Assembly (NCBI GenBank): GCA_021775735.1
Contig: JAJFHG010000029.1
Location: 89,743-153,742, forward strand
Direction of reading: 5' to 3'
DNA: 64,000 nt
Source of the DNA: Hyphomicrobiaceae bacterium
GTDB lineage: Bacteria > Pseudomonadota > Alphaproteobacteria > Rhizobiales > Hyphomicrobiaceae
Part shown: positions 28,718 through 37,648 of the stretch, one piece after another
Numbering within the stretch: position 1 is the first letter of the stretch
How the letters are laid out: every line of letters starts with the position of its first letter
Position numbers and translations under genes: made by a program
Notes under the pieces: generated by a model
Databases searched by the model: none
Seen by the model: the letters and a program-made list of their open reading frames with translations, nothing else
What the model was told of the DNA's origin: nothing

Positions 28718-29188
28718 CTACCCTTCGACATCCAACAACTCGACATCAAAAATCAGCGTTGCGTTAGGAGGAATAACGCCACCAGCACCGCGGCTGCCAT
28801 AGCCAAGTTCAGGTGGAATGATCAGAGTGCGCTTGCCACCGACTTTCATTGAGGCAACGCCTTCGTCCCAGCCTTTTATGACTTGACCAACACCAATCTT
28901 GAACGCAAACGGCTGCCCGCGATCAACAGAGCTGTCAAACTTTGCGCCCTTCTTTCCGTCTTCATAAAGCCAGCCGGTGTAATGCATCACACACGTCTGT
29001 CCGGTTTTAGGGGAAGCGCCCTTACCAACATTGGCGTCTTCAATTTTTAGGCCCGATGCTGTTGCTGTCATGTTTCCCCCGGCTGCGTTTGCAGCAGTGT
29101 TAAATGTGAACGCAGATAGGATAAGAACGGCGCAGGCGAACCAAAAAACACTCGCCGTGTGATGTGCTGCCGTTTTCAATTCTGCCAT
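28718..29188 (-). CDS. FKBP-type peptidyl-prolyl isomerase, exported
   Basis: A 156-residue protein with an N-terminal signal or anchor segment (about 13-36, [20 protein letters not shown]) and one FKBP domain: [78 protein letters not shown]. These contain the hydrophobic pocket residues (Tyr, Phe, Trp). It would fold proteins in the periplasm. ATG 29188 has GGAG eight bases upstream; a longer frame from 29227 lacks one. Confidence 0.94.
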   Translation of the reverse strand: MAELKTAAHHTASVFWFACAVLILSAFTFNTAANAAGGNMTATASGLKIEDANVGKGASPKTGQTCVMHYTGWLYEDGKKGAKFDSSVDRGQPFAFKIGVGQVIKGWDEGVASMKVGGKRTLIIPPELGYGSRGAGGVIPPNATLIFDVELLDVEG

Positions 29189-29262
29189 AATCGTTTCTCC
29201 AATAACGGTGTGTTTTGTTGTGGCCATGTTTGTAGCTCCAAGTGTGGCCCCACAATTGCCCG

Positions 29263-29799
29263 TTATGCATCAGCTTGGGGCTTCAGCCCGGCCCGATAAC
29301 GCCCACCGTTTTTGACATAACGGTCAGCGCCTTGCGTGAAGCGGGCCACATCTTCATCGGTCAATTGTCGGATGATTTTCCCAGGAGAGCCCATAACGAG
29401 GGATCGAGGTGGGATTTCTTTGCCTTCCGGAATGAGTGAGTTTGCACCTATCAAGCATTCCTCACCAATTTTGGCACCATTAAGAACAATAGACCCAATA
29501 CCAATCAAACTTCGTTTGCCGATATTACAACCGTGGAGCATCACCATGTGGCCAATGGTGCAACCTTCTTCGATGGTGAGCAGAAAACCTTTGTCGGTGT
29601 GCAGCACGCTGCCATCTTGCACGTTTGATCCTTTGCAGATGCGAATAGGTTCAATATCACCGCGTATAACGGCACCGAACCAAATGCTCACATCTTCTTC
29701 CAGGATGACTTTACCCAAAAGCTGGGCATTGGGCGCAACATAGTAGCGACCATTGGCCGGCGTCGTAACAGACGAGCCTTCAAACTCATAAAGCGGCAT
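29263..29799 (-). CDS. Gamma-carbonic anhydrase-like hexapeptide-repeat protein
   Basis: A 178-residue left-handed beta-helix protein of the gamma-carbonic anhydrase/PaaY group. Hexapeptide repeats run from [18 protein letters not shown] through [15 protein letters not shown] to [13 protein letters not shown], holding histidines at the metal positions ([11 protein letters not shown]). Actual carbonic anhydrase activity varies in the family. It is encoded downstream of DUF3126 and cysE on the same strand, though with its own gap of 25 bases. Confidence 0.88.
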   Translation of the reverse strand: MPLYEFEGSSVTTPANGRYYVAPNAQLLGKVILEEDVSIWFGAVIRGDIEPIRICKGSNVQDGSVLHTDKGFLLTIEEGCTIGHMVMLHGCNIGKRSLIGIGSIVLNGAKIGEECLIGANSLIPEGKEIPPRSLVMGSPGKIIRQLTDEDVARFTQGADRYVKNGGRYRAGLKPQADA

Positions 29800-29824
29800 G
29801 TGAACTATCTTTGATGTTAGTGGC

Positions 29825-30049
29825 TTAGCTTAGGGTCTCAAGATCAAAATCCAGAATGGCCATCTGGAATTGATACGAAGTCTCGCCGTCTTCAACTTCT
29901 TTGAACAACACAGCAGTGAAGTCTTCGCCAATATAGACTTCAGCAGAGTCATCCTTCTTCGGGCGCGCTCGGACAGTCAAATTGGCTGTACCAAATGTCT
30001 TACGTAAGTAGGCCTCAAGACGTGCGATTTCTTCTTTATCCACCTTCAC
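29825..30049 (-). CDS. DUF3126 family protein
   Basis: A 74-residue acidic protein: MKVDKEEIARLEAYLRKTFG at the start and VYIGEDFTAVLFKEVEDGET later match DUF3126, a small alphaproteobacterial family often encoded just after cysE. No catalytic motif is visible. The gene begins 51 bases after the cysE stop and probably belongs to the same transcript. The function is unknown. Confidence 0.85.
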   Translation of the reverse strand: MKVDKEEIARLEAYLRKTFGTANLTVRARPKKDDSAEVYIGEDFTAVLFKEVEDGETSYQFQMAILDFDLETLS

Positions 30050-30100
30050 CCTCCGCAGTCAGGATTTAAATTTTTGGTGCGCCTTATGCGCACGCCAGTG

Positions 30101-30991
30101 TTATAGGCACGAATAATCATCCGGGCCAATGCGTTGCTCCATCGATGCCGCAGGTTCCTGGGCTCCGATAGATCCGATAATCTTTGCTGGCACACCCGCA
30201 ACAGTTTTTTGGGGCGGCACGTCGTTTAGAACGACACTGCCCGATGCGATCAAGCAGCAATTACCAACGTGTATGTTGCCAAGCACTTTTGCGCCCGCCC
30301 CGATCATCACGCCGGCACCGATCTTTGGATGGCGATCCCCAGTTGCCTTACCACTGCCGCCCAACGTAACACCATGCAGAATAGAGCAGTTATCACCAAT
30401 CACCGCTGTTTCACCAACGACGAGACCGGTTGCATGGTCCAACATGATGCCGCTGCCAAAACGGGCGGCAGGATGTATATCCGTTGCAAAAATCTTTGAC
30501 GACTGACTTTGCAGATAGAATGCCAAATCACTGCGACCCGAATTCCAGATCGCATGCGCAAAGCGTTGTGTTGCAAGGGCATGAAAACCTTTGAAGTAAA
30601 GCAGCGGTTCCAAAAATCTCTGGCACGCTGGATCACGGTCAAGTACCGCTTGCATATCCTTTGTGACTAAGTCGATGACGCTAGCATCACGTGCTGCGAT
30701 CTCTGCAAATGTGTCGATGATGACATCGCGCTTGAGGTCGGCATGGCGCAAACGTTGCGCGATACGATAGATGACGGCATCCGCCAGCTTATTGTGTTGT
30801 AGCACCGTCTCAGTGACAAAGTCCGTGAGCACAGGTTCATTTTTTATCACCGCCTGCGCTTCCAGGCGCATACTGGCCCAGATCGCGTCCTCATTCACCA
30901 ACAGCTCATCCTCCTGGCAATCGGCGAGGTTAATATTGGCTGCCTGGCTTGGTGGCGCGGATGTCACGGTTGAGGTGTCGATCTTACTCAT
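30101..30991 (-). CDS. cysE: Serine O-acetyltransferase CysE
   Basis: Makes O-acetylserine from serine and acetyl-CoA for cysteine synthesis; 296 residues from ATG 30991. The helical N-terminal domain (EDAIWASMRLEAQAVIKNEP) leads to the trimerising beta helix with the active-site DIHPAARFGSGIMLDHATGL, then ILHGVTLGGSGKATGDRHPK and IGAGAKVLGNIHVG. The frame is open to ATG 31045, but that codon lies inside an 18-bp perfect palindrome (31029-31046), which looks like an operator, so I prefer the inner ATG. DUF3126 follows. Confidence 0.95.
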   Translation of the reverse strand: MSKIDTSTVTSAPPSQAANINLADCQEDELLVNEDAIWASMRLEAQAVIKNEPVLTDFVTETVLQHNKLADAVIYRIAQRLRHADLKRDVIIDTFAEIAARDASVIDLVTKDMQAVLDRDPACQRFLEPLLYFKGFHALATQRFAHAIWNSGRSDLAFYLQSQSSKIFATDIHPAARFGSGIMLDHATGLVVGETAVIGDNCSILHGVTLGGSGKATGDRHPKIGAGVMIGAGAKVLGNIHVGNCCLIASGSVVLNDVPPQKTVAGVPAKIIGSIGAQEPAASMEQRIGPDDYSCL

Positions 30992-31028
30992 CTCGGTCTT
31001 GGTCAGTATAGGATTGATATATTGATAT

Positions 31029-31046
31029 AATGTCGATTTCGACATT
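31029..31046. promoter_or_regulatory. 18-bp perfect palindrome upstream of cysE, candidate operator
   Basis: AATGTCGA-TT-TCGACATT reads the same on both strands (8-bp arms, 2-bp centre). It lies 37-55 bases before the preferred cysE start, next to A/T-rich sequence with TATAAT-like stretches. The size and symmetry fit a dimeric repressor or activator site. The regulator is not identifiable; I know of no matching consensus. Confidence 0.5.
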
Positions 31047-31279
31047 GACTAGGGCCAGCCGTATCGGGCCGTTTGTGGTCCGTCAATCAAAAGTTCTTTC
31101 TAACCGCTGATCGCCCTCATATGTGCGCCTGAGAGCCTTGATCTACTCTGATAACCTTGGTCAAAAGTCACAAATATGACGTTGCAGGGCCTACCACGCT
31201 GACGGCATTGACCAATGCCAATTGCCAAGAGATATAGCACGTCTAACATCTACTGAAACAGCAATATGAGCGCCACCCG

Positions 31280-32068
31280 ATGACAACCGATGCAACCCTC
31301 AATCTGAGACGTGATGGTGCCTTAGCATGGCTTGAGATTACCAACCCGGACCGGATGAATGCTCTGACCGCTGCAATGTGGCAGCAGTTCCCTGACTGTA
31401 TCGCAGAGGTGGACAATGATCCAAGTATTCGGGTCATCATTGTGCGTGGTGTTGGTCAGCGTGCATTCAGTGCAGGGGCCGATATTTCTGAATTTAAGAC
31501 GGCGCGTACCGGCAACAGCGCCAAGGACTATGATGCCCTGAACCACAATGCATTTCTGGCTCTCACCAACACAACCAAACCGACAATTGCCATGATCCAT
31601 GGGTTCTGTCTTGGCGGCGGGTTGGGATTGGCTGCCTGTTGCGACCTACGCCTTGGAGATCAAAATTCGCAATATGCCATCCCGGCGGCCAAACTTGGCA
31701 TTGGCTACAACCCGCGCTGGGTGACGCCATTGTTGGCGCTCACCTCTCCGGCCAATGTGAAAGAAATTCTGTTTACTGGACGACGTATAAACGCCGAAGA
31801 GGCGCTTCAAATGGGTCTCATAAATGACCTTCTAGATGCAGAAAAACTGCAAAGCGAAACCGAAACGCTGGCCACAACAATCGCGGCCAATGCACCGTTG
31901 TCTGTTGCTGCAAGTAAGCGGGTGATCAACGAGCTTGTTCACCATCCTGAGACACCTGACCTTTACAAGCTGGACGAAGCCATCCAACGCTGTTTCAAGA
32001 GTGAAGACTACAAAGAAGGGCAACAGGCTTTTCTAGAAAAACGTAAGCCCAATTTTCAAGGGCGGTAA
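31280..32068 (+). CDS. Enoyl-CoA hydratase/isomerase family protein
   Basis: A crotonase-fold enzyme of 262 residues. The opening LAWLEITNPDRMNALTAAMW, the oxyanion and CoA motif AFSAGADISEFKTA, and IHGFCLGGGLGLAACCDLRL are typical. The position of the first catalytic glutamate of true hydratases appears occupied differently here (AAKLGIGYNPRW), where hydratases often have PE in a similar stretch, so the exact reaction is uncertain. It is followed after 18 bases by a polysaccharide deacetylase gene. Confidence 0.88.
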   Translation: MTTDATLNLRRDGALAWLEITNPDRMNALTAAMWQQFPDCIAEVDNDPSIRVIIVRGVGQRAFSAGADISEFKTARTGNSAKDYDALNHNAFLALTNTTKPTIAMIHGFCLGGGLGLAACCDLRLGDQNSQYAIPAAKLGIGYNPRWVTPLLALTSPANVKEILFTGRRINAEEALQMGLINDLLDAEKLQSETETLATTIAANAPLSVAASKRVINELVHHPETPDLYKLDEAIQRCFKSEDYKEGQQAFLEKRKPNFQGR

Positions 32069-32086
32069 CGCCTTGGAGGCGACCCT

Positions 32087-33115
32087 GTGCTGCGTTCACA
32101 TGTTTTTCTGATTCAATTCGTGATGGCCTGTGCAGGCTTGGCATATCCACTCCATGCGTCTTGGGCAGATAGCGGTCCCTTAAATGCCTGCTGGTCGGGC
32201 GACGAGCTCAAAGCAAAGCCGGGCGAGCGGCGCATCCAACGCAAACGCCACGCCTATAGCGCACCGAACGACAGGCCAAATTTGATCCCCTTTACAGCGG
32301 TTGCTGATAATCTACGCGGTGCAATTCGACGGGTCACGCTGCCGAAAGACAAAAAGTGGCTCGCACTGACGCTCGATTTCTGTGAGCAGGTGCATGAGAT
32401 TGCAGGATATGATGGCGCCATTATCGACTACCTGAGATCTGAGAACGTCGCCGCAACGCTGTTTGTGGGAGGCAAGTGGATGCGCACCCATCCCGAGCGC
32501 ACACAACAACTCATGGCAGATCCCAATTTTGAGTTGGCTAACCATGCAGAAGCGCATCGCAATTTACGCCGCCTGTCTGGACCAGAGCTAAAACAAGAAA
32601 TTTCAGGACCGCAGGAGGCCTACGAAAGTCTGCGCGACACGCTAACAAACAGAGCCTGCTTCAAGGCAGAAAACGGATCATCTCCTCTTCCACAACGACG
32701 GCTGACCTATTTCAGGTTTCCCTACGGTGCGTGCAATGCAACGTCGTTAAAGGCTGTCAACGATGCGGGTCTGCTTGCCATCCAATGGGATTTTTCAGCG
32801 TGGGATTCTTCACGCACCCAATCAGCCAACCGAATTGCACGGCGCATGGTGCGCGATGTGCGCCCGGGCTCAATCATTCTCGCACATGCTAATGGGCGCG
32901 GACATCACACCGCCGCAGCTTTGCGGATTGCCATTCCTAAACTGCGCAAAAAGGGGTTTGAGTTTGTCACTGTAAGCACGTTGCTGGCCGCAGGCGAACC
33001 TGTCCTCAAACAGCGCTGCTACAATGTACGTCCTGGTGACACCGACCATTATGACACCCTGCGCCGCCGATCCAGAAAGAAAAAGGTAAAGCGCGGATCG
33101 GGTTTTGCGCCATGA
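32087..33115 (+). CDS. Exported polysaccharide deacetylase (NodB-type)
   Basis: A 342-residue protein with signal peptide (VFLIQFVMACAGLAYPLHA). The NodB domain has LTLDFCEQ in place of the usual TFDDG, ATLFVGGKWM, the zinc histidines in ANHAEAHRNLR, RFPYGACN and, late in the domain, IILAHANG. The LDFCE form of the first motif keeps the catalytic Asp and is, from memory, shared by a clade of alphaproteobacterial deacetylases. Likely substrates are acetylated cell-wall or capsule glycans. It starts at GTG 32087 after GGAGG. The next gene overlaps by four bases. Confidence 0.85.
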   Translation: MLRSHVFLIQFVMACAGLAYPLHASWADSGPLNACWSGDELKAKPGERRIQRKRHAYSAPNDRPNLIPFTAVADNLRGAIRRVTLPKDKKWLALTLDFCEQVHEIAGYDGAIIDYLRSENVAATLFVGGKWMRTHPERTQQLMADPNFELANHAEAHRNLRRLSGPELKQEISGPQEAYESLRDTLTNRACFKAENGSSPLPQRRLTYFRFPYGACNATSLKAVNDAGLLAIQWDFSAWDSSRTQSANRIARRMVRDVRPGSIILAHANGRGHHTAAALRIAIPKLRKKGFEFVTVSTLLAAGEPVLKQRCYNVRPGDTDHYDTLRRRSRKKKVKRGSGFAP

Positions 33116-33633
33116 TTCCGTTCGACACGACCATTTTAGGACGCGGGATTACTGATATCGATATCGCGTTGACGCGCATGAATGACACAGCTGCAAAGGA
33201 CTTAGCTGGCGCATTCTCGCAAATGTCACCTTGGATCCACTATCCATTTTCACCGGACGAACTGACACGCTACTTCACCAAAAAAGAAGAAGACGCGCCG
33301 CGCTACGTTGTGCGCCGGGCAGACAATAAAAATACAGTTATTGGTGCGTTGGGGCTCAGAGAAAACTGGTTGCGCGGCCCCTACATACAATTTCTAGGTC
33401 TGACTGAGGCATTTCAAAATCGCTCTGTTGGAGAAGCACTGCTTGGCCACATTGCAGAAACGGCACAACACGACGGCGCACAAAATTTATGGGTTATGGC
33501 ATCTCAATTTAACAAACGCGCTCTGGTTTTTTATCAGCGTCACGGGTTTAATCCCGTCGCCACCATTGATGCGCTCGTAACGGAGGACAAATCGGAAGTG
33601 CTTCTACGCAAACGTTTATTGAAAAGCCAATAA
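33112..33633 (+). CDS. GNAT-family N-acetyltransferase
   Basis: A 173-residue acetyltransferase of the GNAT fold, overlapping the deacetylase gene (ATGA). The acetyl-CoA region is seen in LGLTEAFQNRSVGEALLGHI, with the A/B-motif pattern of an aliphatic strand followed by a Gly-containing turn, and ALVFYQRHGFNPVAT marks the C-terminal strand. The substrate is unknown. Coupling to a deacetylase hints at glycan or cell-surface modification, but many GNATs act on proteins or small amines. Confidence 0.85.
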   Translation: MIPFDTTILGRGITDIDIALTRMNDTAAKDLAGAFSQMSPWIHYPFSPDELTRYFTKKEEDAPRYVVRRADNKNTVIGALGLRENWLRGPYIQFLGLTEAFQNRSVGEALLGHIAETAQHDGAQNLWVMASQFNKRALVFYQRHGFNPVATIDALVTEDKSEVLLRKRLLKSQ

Positions 33634-33964
33634 ACAACAGCGATTGCACCAGATTTCAACTGTCCGAAATCAGTACGATCGTGATTTCAACCAGTCACCA
33701 GTCGTAATTCCGTGACTTATAACATTTTTTTGCACAACGAATTATGTGCGGTTGCGCAATTGCTTATCGGCCTTGTTGCAACGCGATAAGCGCTGATCGC
33801 AAGGCCAAACCCACACTGGATATGCGTTGGGTTTTCGGGCAACTTTTCGTCAAATTGTCGCGCCAAAGTCCAGCGTAATGGGGCGCGTTCCTGCTTGCGC
33901 GTTTGCCGTGTTGCAGTTGCAGTGCAACATCTTTTTTACTTGGCAGGGTTTGTATTTTGGCGAA
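33634..33964 (+). other. Gene-free stretch with alternative inverted repeats
   Basis: No plausible coding frame. GCTTATCG (33762-33769) pairs with CGATAAGC (33784-33791). The rival helix GGCCTT (33769-33774) plus GCGAT (33783-33787) pairs with ATCGC-AAGGCC (33796-33806). The two helices share bases and exclude each other. Further on, GTTGC (33916-33920) pairs with GCAAC (33924-33928) before a run of six T, a weak terminator-like element. The stretch may be the promoter and 5' part of the RNA leading to the micro-protein, or a separate small RNA. Confidence 0.4.
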
Positions 33965-34064
33965 ACTGTATCTCGTAAATAGCAGCGAAAAGACCATAGG
34001 CAACACCATTTCGCTTCCTTTTTGAATACGAGATACTTCAGTTTTATTGTGAGGCGGTGTTGCC
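33965..34064 (+). ncRNA. Candidate structured, pseudoknotted leader RNA upstream of a micro-protein
   Basis: Three perfect helices can form together. P1: GTATCTCGTA (33968-33977) with TACGAGATAC (34027-34036). P2, nested inside: AGCGAAA (33984-33990) with TTTCGCT (34009-34015). A pseudoknot: the P2 loop GGCAACACC (33999-34007) with GGTGTTGCC (34056-34064). The last helix ends six bases before the GGAGG site of the 27-residue gene at 34081, so folding could control its translation, as in a riboswitch. The pairings are read directly; function and ligand are inference. Confidence 0.5.
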
Positions 34065-34080
34065 AAGACTGGAGGTTACG

Positions 34081-34164
34081 ATGGAGAGGGCAACTCAATT
34101 GAATAGAGTAGCGGCTTTCATTTCAGTGGGGTTTTTGGCGGCCATTATTTTTGGTGTGGTTTGA
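34081..34164 (+). CDS. 27-residue predicted single-span membrane micro-protein
   Basis: ATG 34081 has an ideal GGAGG five bases upstream. The 27 codons give MERATQLNRVAAF then ISVGFLAAIIFGVV, a basic/polar start and one hydrophobic helix running to the C-terminus, an N-in small membrane protein. Evidence for expression is the ribosome binding site, the structured leader and the strong terminator downstream at 34298. I do not recognise the family; small proteins of this kind usually regulate a larger membrane partner. Confidence 0.6.
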   Translation: MERATQLNRVAAFISVGFLAAIIFGVV

Positions 34165-34297
34165 GAATTTTGCGTATCAAACATGTAAGTTGAGTAGCAA
34201 ACTGCACCGAATTAGACTTGTAATGCGTACACATAAGAAGAAAAAGAGCGTTCAAGCTCAATGACGGGTCGCATCCCCCCGCCGACCCTGGCATTCT

Positions 34298-34331
34298 AAA
34301 AAAGGCCCGGAAAATTTCCGGGCCTTTTTTT
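34298..34331. terminator. Strong bidirectional rho-independent terminator
   Basis: GGCCCGGAAA and TTTCCGGGCC (34304-34324, perfect) are flanked by A-run on the left and T-run on the right, so it can stop transcripts from both sides: the micro-protein RNA on plus, and the membrane-protein gene at 34414 on minus. Confidence 0.92.
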
Positions 34332-34413
34332 ATTGCCGTCTTATCAATCTCGACCTGACCAATCTCAACTAGAGATAACCAGAAACAACCGGCCAAACCT
34401 TTCATACAATACG

Positions 34414-34755
34414 TTATCGCTTTACGAGATAACCGAGTACGGCTGCAACCATCACGGCAGCATGAGGGTTGACCCTATTCCATGGGACCGAACCAAGGAT
34501 GCTTGGTCCAAACGACCACAGTGCGGCTGCAATAAGTGCAAAGATCAACGTCATCGAAAGTGTTGCACTGCCGGGTTGACCGACGCCGCGCAAAATCATT
34601 GAGCCCAAAACACCTATTAGAAACACCACAATGGCTGCGATAATCGCAAAGATGAAAAGCTTGAAATTGCCAATCTTTATCAGTGCCATCAAAGCATGGC
34701 TGGCATACCAACCCACAATCAACTGCACCAAAACTAATATCAAACGACCAAGCAC
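34414..34755 (-). CDS. Conserved-looking small integral membrane protein
   Basis: A 113-residue protein with about four hydrophobic helices (near 3-27, 31-53, 63-83 and 96-110) and almost no soluble parts. It starts at GTG 34755 and ends in LGYLVKR. There is no enzymatic motif. It lies after the metH C-terminal gene's stop on the same strand and before the bidirectional terminator at 34298. I do not recognise a named family. Confidence 0.7.
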   Translation of the reverse strand: MLGRLILVLVQLIVGWYASHALMALIKIGNFKLFIFAIIAAIVVFLIGVLGSMILRGVGQPGSATLSMTLIFALIAAALWSFGPSILGSVPWNRVNPHAAVMVAAVLGYLVKR

Positions 34756-34879
34756 GCTCGTCCCTCCCCTTTAAGCCTTGAGTGAACTCGCTTGAGTCAT
34801 AAGCCAAGGCACCCCTTGTCGCAATGCATAGCGCCGGATGCATCGCCCCATAGTTTTGTTGAACGCCGTACTATTGCTT

Positions 34880-37573
34880 TTAGGCGACAGATTTCTTCCT
34901 GACCTGTGGACTATAATTGAGCACCGGTGCTAGCCACCGTTCAGCTTGATGCACCTCCCAAGACTTGCGTTGCGCATAGTCAGCCACCTGATCACGCTCC
35001 ACTTTACCAACGCCAAAGTAGTGGCTTTCCGGGTGAGAAAAATAGAGCCCGGAGACGGAAGCAGCAGGCCACATTGCAAAACTTTCCGTAAGCTTGATGT
35101 TGGCTTGCGCTTCAACATCAAGCAACTTCCACAGCGTCGCTTTTTCGGTGTGATCTGGTTGTGCTGGATAACCCGGGGCGGGGCGAATGCCGTTATATTT
35201 CTCAGCGATCAGGTCATCGTTGCTGAGTGCTTCGTCTGTTGCATAACCCCAGAACTCTTTGCGCACGCGGGCATGCATCCGTTCTGCAAGGGCCTCGGCC
35301 AATCGATCACACAGCGCTTTGAACATGATGCGATTGTAGTCGTCTGTTTTGTCAAACCGGGCCTCAAGAGCTGCTTCATCACCAAGCCCGGTTGTGACGG
35401 CAAACCCACCAATATAATCGGCAACGCCGCTGTCCTTCGGCGCAATAAAATCGGCCAACGCTGTGTGGGCACGGTCACGTGTAGGGTCACGCGCAATTTG
35501 TTGGCGCAATGTATGCAGCATGGCGATCTCTTCGCTGCGTGTTTCATCACCAAACAGGCGAATATCATCGCCCTCACTTTCGGCAGGCCAAAAACCGATG
35601 ACAGCGTTGGCTGTGACCCAGTTTTCTTCAACCATGCGCTTGAGCATTGCCTTGGCATCACCAAGCAATTTACGCGCTTCAGCGCCAACCTTGTTGTCGT
35701 CAAGAATACGTGGGTAGCGACCCTTCAACTCCCAGGTTTGAAAGAACGGTGTCCAGTCAATGGTCTCAACCAGATCAGAAAGAGGGTATTTTTTTAATAT
35801 TTTAGTGCCCAAAAATGTAGGTTTTGTTGGTTGCGTTTGCGACCAATCAATCGCGAACTTATTGGCACGCGCATCTGCTAAGCTGATACGTTTCTTTTTA
35901 AGTTCTGCTGCAAGGTGCTTGGTGCGAACCGTTTCATATTCATCTTTGATGGACTGAATATAAGGCGCGCTGTCATTGTCCGACATCAACTTAGACACAA
36001 CACCGACCGCACGGCTGGCATCAAGCACATAGACGGTTTGGCCTTTGTCATAGTTGGGATTGATTTTAACGGCCGTGTGAACGCGGCTTGTTGTGGCGCC
36101 ACCTATCAACAACGGGCAGGCAAATCCTTCCCGCTCCATTTCAGCCGCCACAAAACACATCTCATCGAGAGAAGGCGTAATCAGGCCAGAAAGACCAATC
36201 ACGTCCGCCTTTTCTTTTTTGGCCGCTTCAAGAATTTTTGCAGCAGGAACCATGACGCCGAGGTCAATCACTTCATAGTTGTTACACTGAAGAACAACGC
36301 CAACGATATTCTTACCAATGTCATGAACATCGCCTTTGACGGTGGCCATCAGGATCTTGCCTGCGGAAGGTTTGTTCTCGAGACCTGACCGCCGCTTCTC
36401 CTCTTCCAGGTAAGGTTGCAGATAAGCAACGGCTTGCTTCATCACGCGGGCACTTTTGACCACTTGCGGCAAGAACATTTTACCTGCGCCGAATAGATCG
36501 CCAACAACATTCATGCCGTCCATCAACGGACCTTCTATAACCTCAAGTGGTTTGTCCGCGTCCTGGCGTGCAAGCTCGGTATCTTCTTCGATAAATTCAT
36601 TGATGCCATGCACCAGCGCATGTGTGAGGCGCTGGTTCACAGCCCCTTCCCGCCAGGTGAGATCCGCTTTCGTTTGCTTTACGCTGCCATCGCCTTTGAA
36701 GCGTGGCGCGGCCTCCAACAACCCTTCCGTACCGTCATCATTACGATTTAAGATGACGTCTTCACAAAGCGTACGCAATTCTTCTGGGATGTCGTCATAG
36801 AGCGTCAGCTGACCCGCGTTGACGATGCCCATATCCATACCCGCCTGAATGGCATGATAAAGAAACACCGAGTGCATCGCTTGGCGCACGGGCTCATTGC
36901 CACGAAACGAAAACGAGAGGTTTGATACGCCGCCTGAAATATGCACCAAGGGCATACGTTTCTTGATTTCACGTGCCGCTTCAATAAACGCAACGCCATA
37001 ATCGTTATGTTCTTCAATGCCGGTTGCAACAGCAAAGATGTTGGGGTCAAAGATGATATCTTCTGGAGGAAAGCCAACCTTCTCTGTCAGAAGTTTGTAG
37101 GCACGCTCTGAAATGGCGACTTTGCGCTCAGCTGTTTCAGCTTGGCCCGTCTCATCAAAGGCCATCACAACAACCGCTGCCCCATAGTTACGCACCTTGC
37201 GCGCCTGCTCAAGAAACGGTTCCTCGCCTTCCTTCATTGAGATTGAATTGACGATGGCTTTGCCTTGGACACATTTAAGACCCGCTTCAATCACGCTCCA
37301 CTTGGAGCTATCAATCATGATCGGTACGCGCGAAATATCAGGCTCTGAGGCTATGAGATTGAGAAAAGTCTCCATCGCTTTTTCAGAATCAAGCAAACCC
37401 TCATCCATGTTGACGTCGATGATCTGTGCACCGGACTCAACTTGTTGGCGCGCAACAGCTAACGCTGCCGCATAGTCATCCGCTTCGATGAGTTTGCGGA
37501 ATTTGGCCGATCCGGTGACGTTGGTGCGCTCACCGACATTGACAAATTGCTGGGCAGCACTTGCAGTGGTCAT
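34880..37573 (-). CDS. metH: Methionine synthase MetH, C-terminal polypeptide (folate, cobalamin and activation domains)
   Basis: An 897-residue protein holding modules 2-4 of cobalamin-dependent methionine synthase. The methyltetrahydrofolate (pterin-binding) domain starts at [18 protein letters not shown]. The cap precedes the B12 domain with [16 protein letters not shown], whose His ligates cobalt. The reactivation domain carries [15 protein letters not shown], the SAM-binding motif. The homocysteine domain is a separate gene 75 bases upstream, so the enzyme must work as a two-subunit assembly. Split MetH is known in several Alphaproteobacteria; this is not a frameshift because the gap has stops and an own start. 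Confidence 0.95.
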   Translation of the reverse strand: MTTASAAQQFVNVGERTNVTGSAKFRKLIEADDYAAALAVARQQVESGAQIIDVNMDEGLLDSEKAMETFLNLIASEPDISRVPIMIDSSKWSVIEAGLKCVQGKAIVNSISMKEGEEPFLEQARKVRNYGAAVVVMAFDETGQAETAERKVAISERAYKLLTEKVGFPPEDIIFDPNIFAVATGIEEHNDYGVAFIEAAREIKKRMPLVHISGGVSNLSFSFRGNEPVRQAMHSVFLYHAIQAGMDMGIVNAGQLTLYDDIPEELRTLCEDVILNRNDDGTEGLLEAAPRFKGDGSVKQTKADLTWREGAVNQRLTHALVHGINEFIEEDTELARQDADKPLEVIEGPLMDGMNVVGDLFGAGKMFLPQVVKSARVMKQAVAYLQPYLEEEKRRSGLENKPSAGKILMATVKGDVHDIGKNIVGVVLQCNNYEVIDLGVMVPAAKILEAAKKEKADVIGLSGLITPSLDEMCFVAAEMEREGFACPLLIGGATTSRVHTAVKINPNYDKGQTVYVLDASRAVGVVSKLMSDNDSAPYIQSIKDEYETVRTKHLAAELKKKRISLADARANKFAIDWSQTQPTKPTFLGTKILKKYPLSDLVETIDWTPFFQTWELKGRYPRILDDNKVGAEARKLLGDAKAMLKRMVEENWVTANAVIGFWPAESEGDDIRLFGDETRSEEIAMLHTLRQQIARDPTRDRAHTALADFIAPKDSGVADYIGGFAVTTGLGDEAALEARFDKTDDYNRIMFKALCDRLAEALAERMHARVRKEFWGYATDEALSNDDLIAEKYNGIRPAPGYPAQPDHTEKATLWKLLDVEAQANIKLTESFAMWPAASVSGLYFSHPESHYFGVGKVERDQVADYAQRKSWEVHQAERWLAPVLNYSPQVRKKSVA

Positions 37574-37648
37574 GACTTGAGAATTCCGAGTTTGTTTTTG
37601 TTACTTGGACGCGATCCAAACGGATACGGTGGAATAGTGTTGGTTTCT

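Noticed and set aside
33850..34098. 82-codon minus-strand frame over the structured RNA region
   Set aside because: It overlaps three perfect inverted repeats and the micro-protein start, has no start signal and looks random.
37574..37648. metH split read as a frameshift or assembly error
   Set aside because: The 75-base gap separates complete modules, and each half has its own start. Two-gene MetH is known in Alphaproteobacteria.
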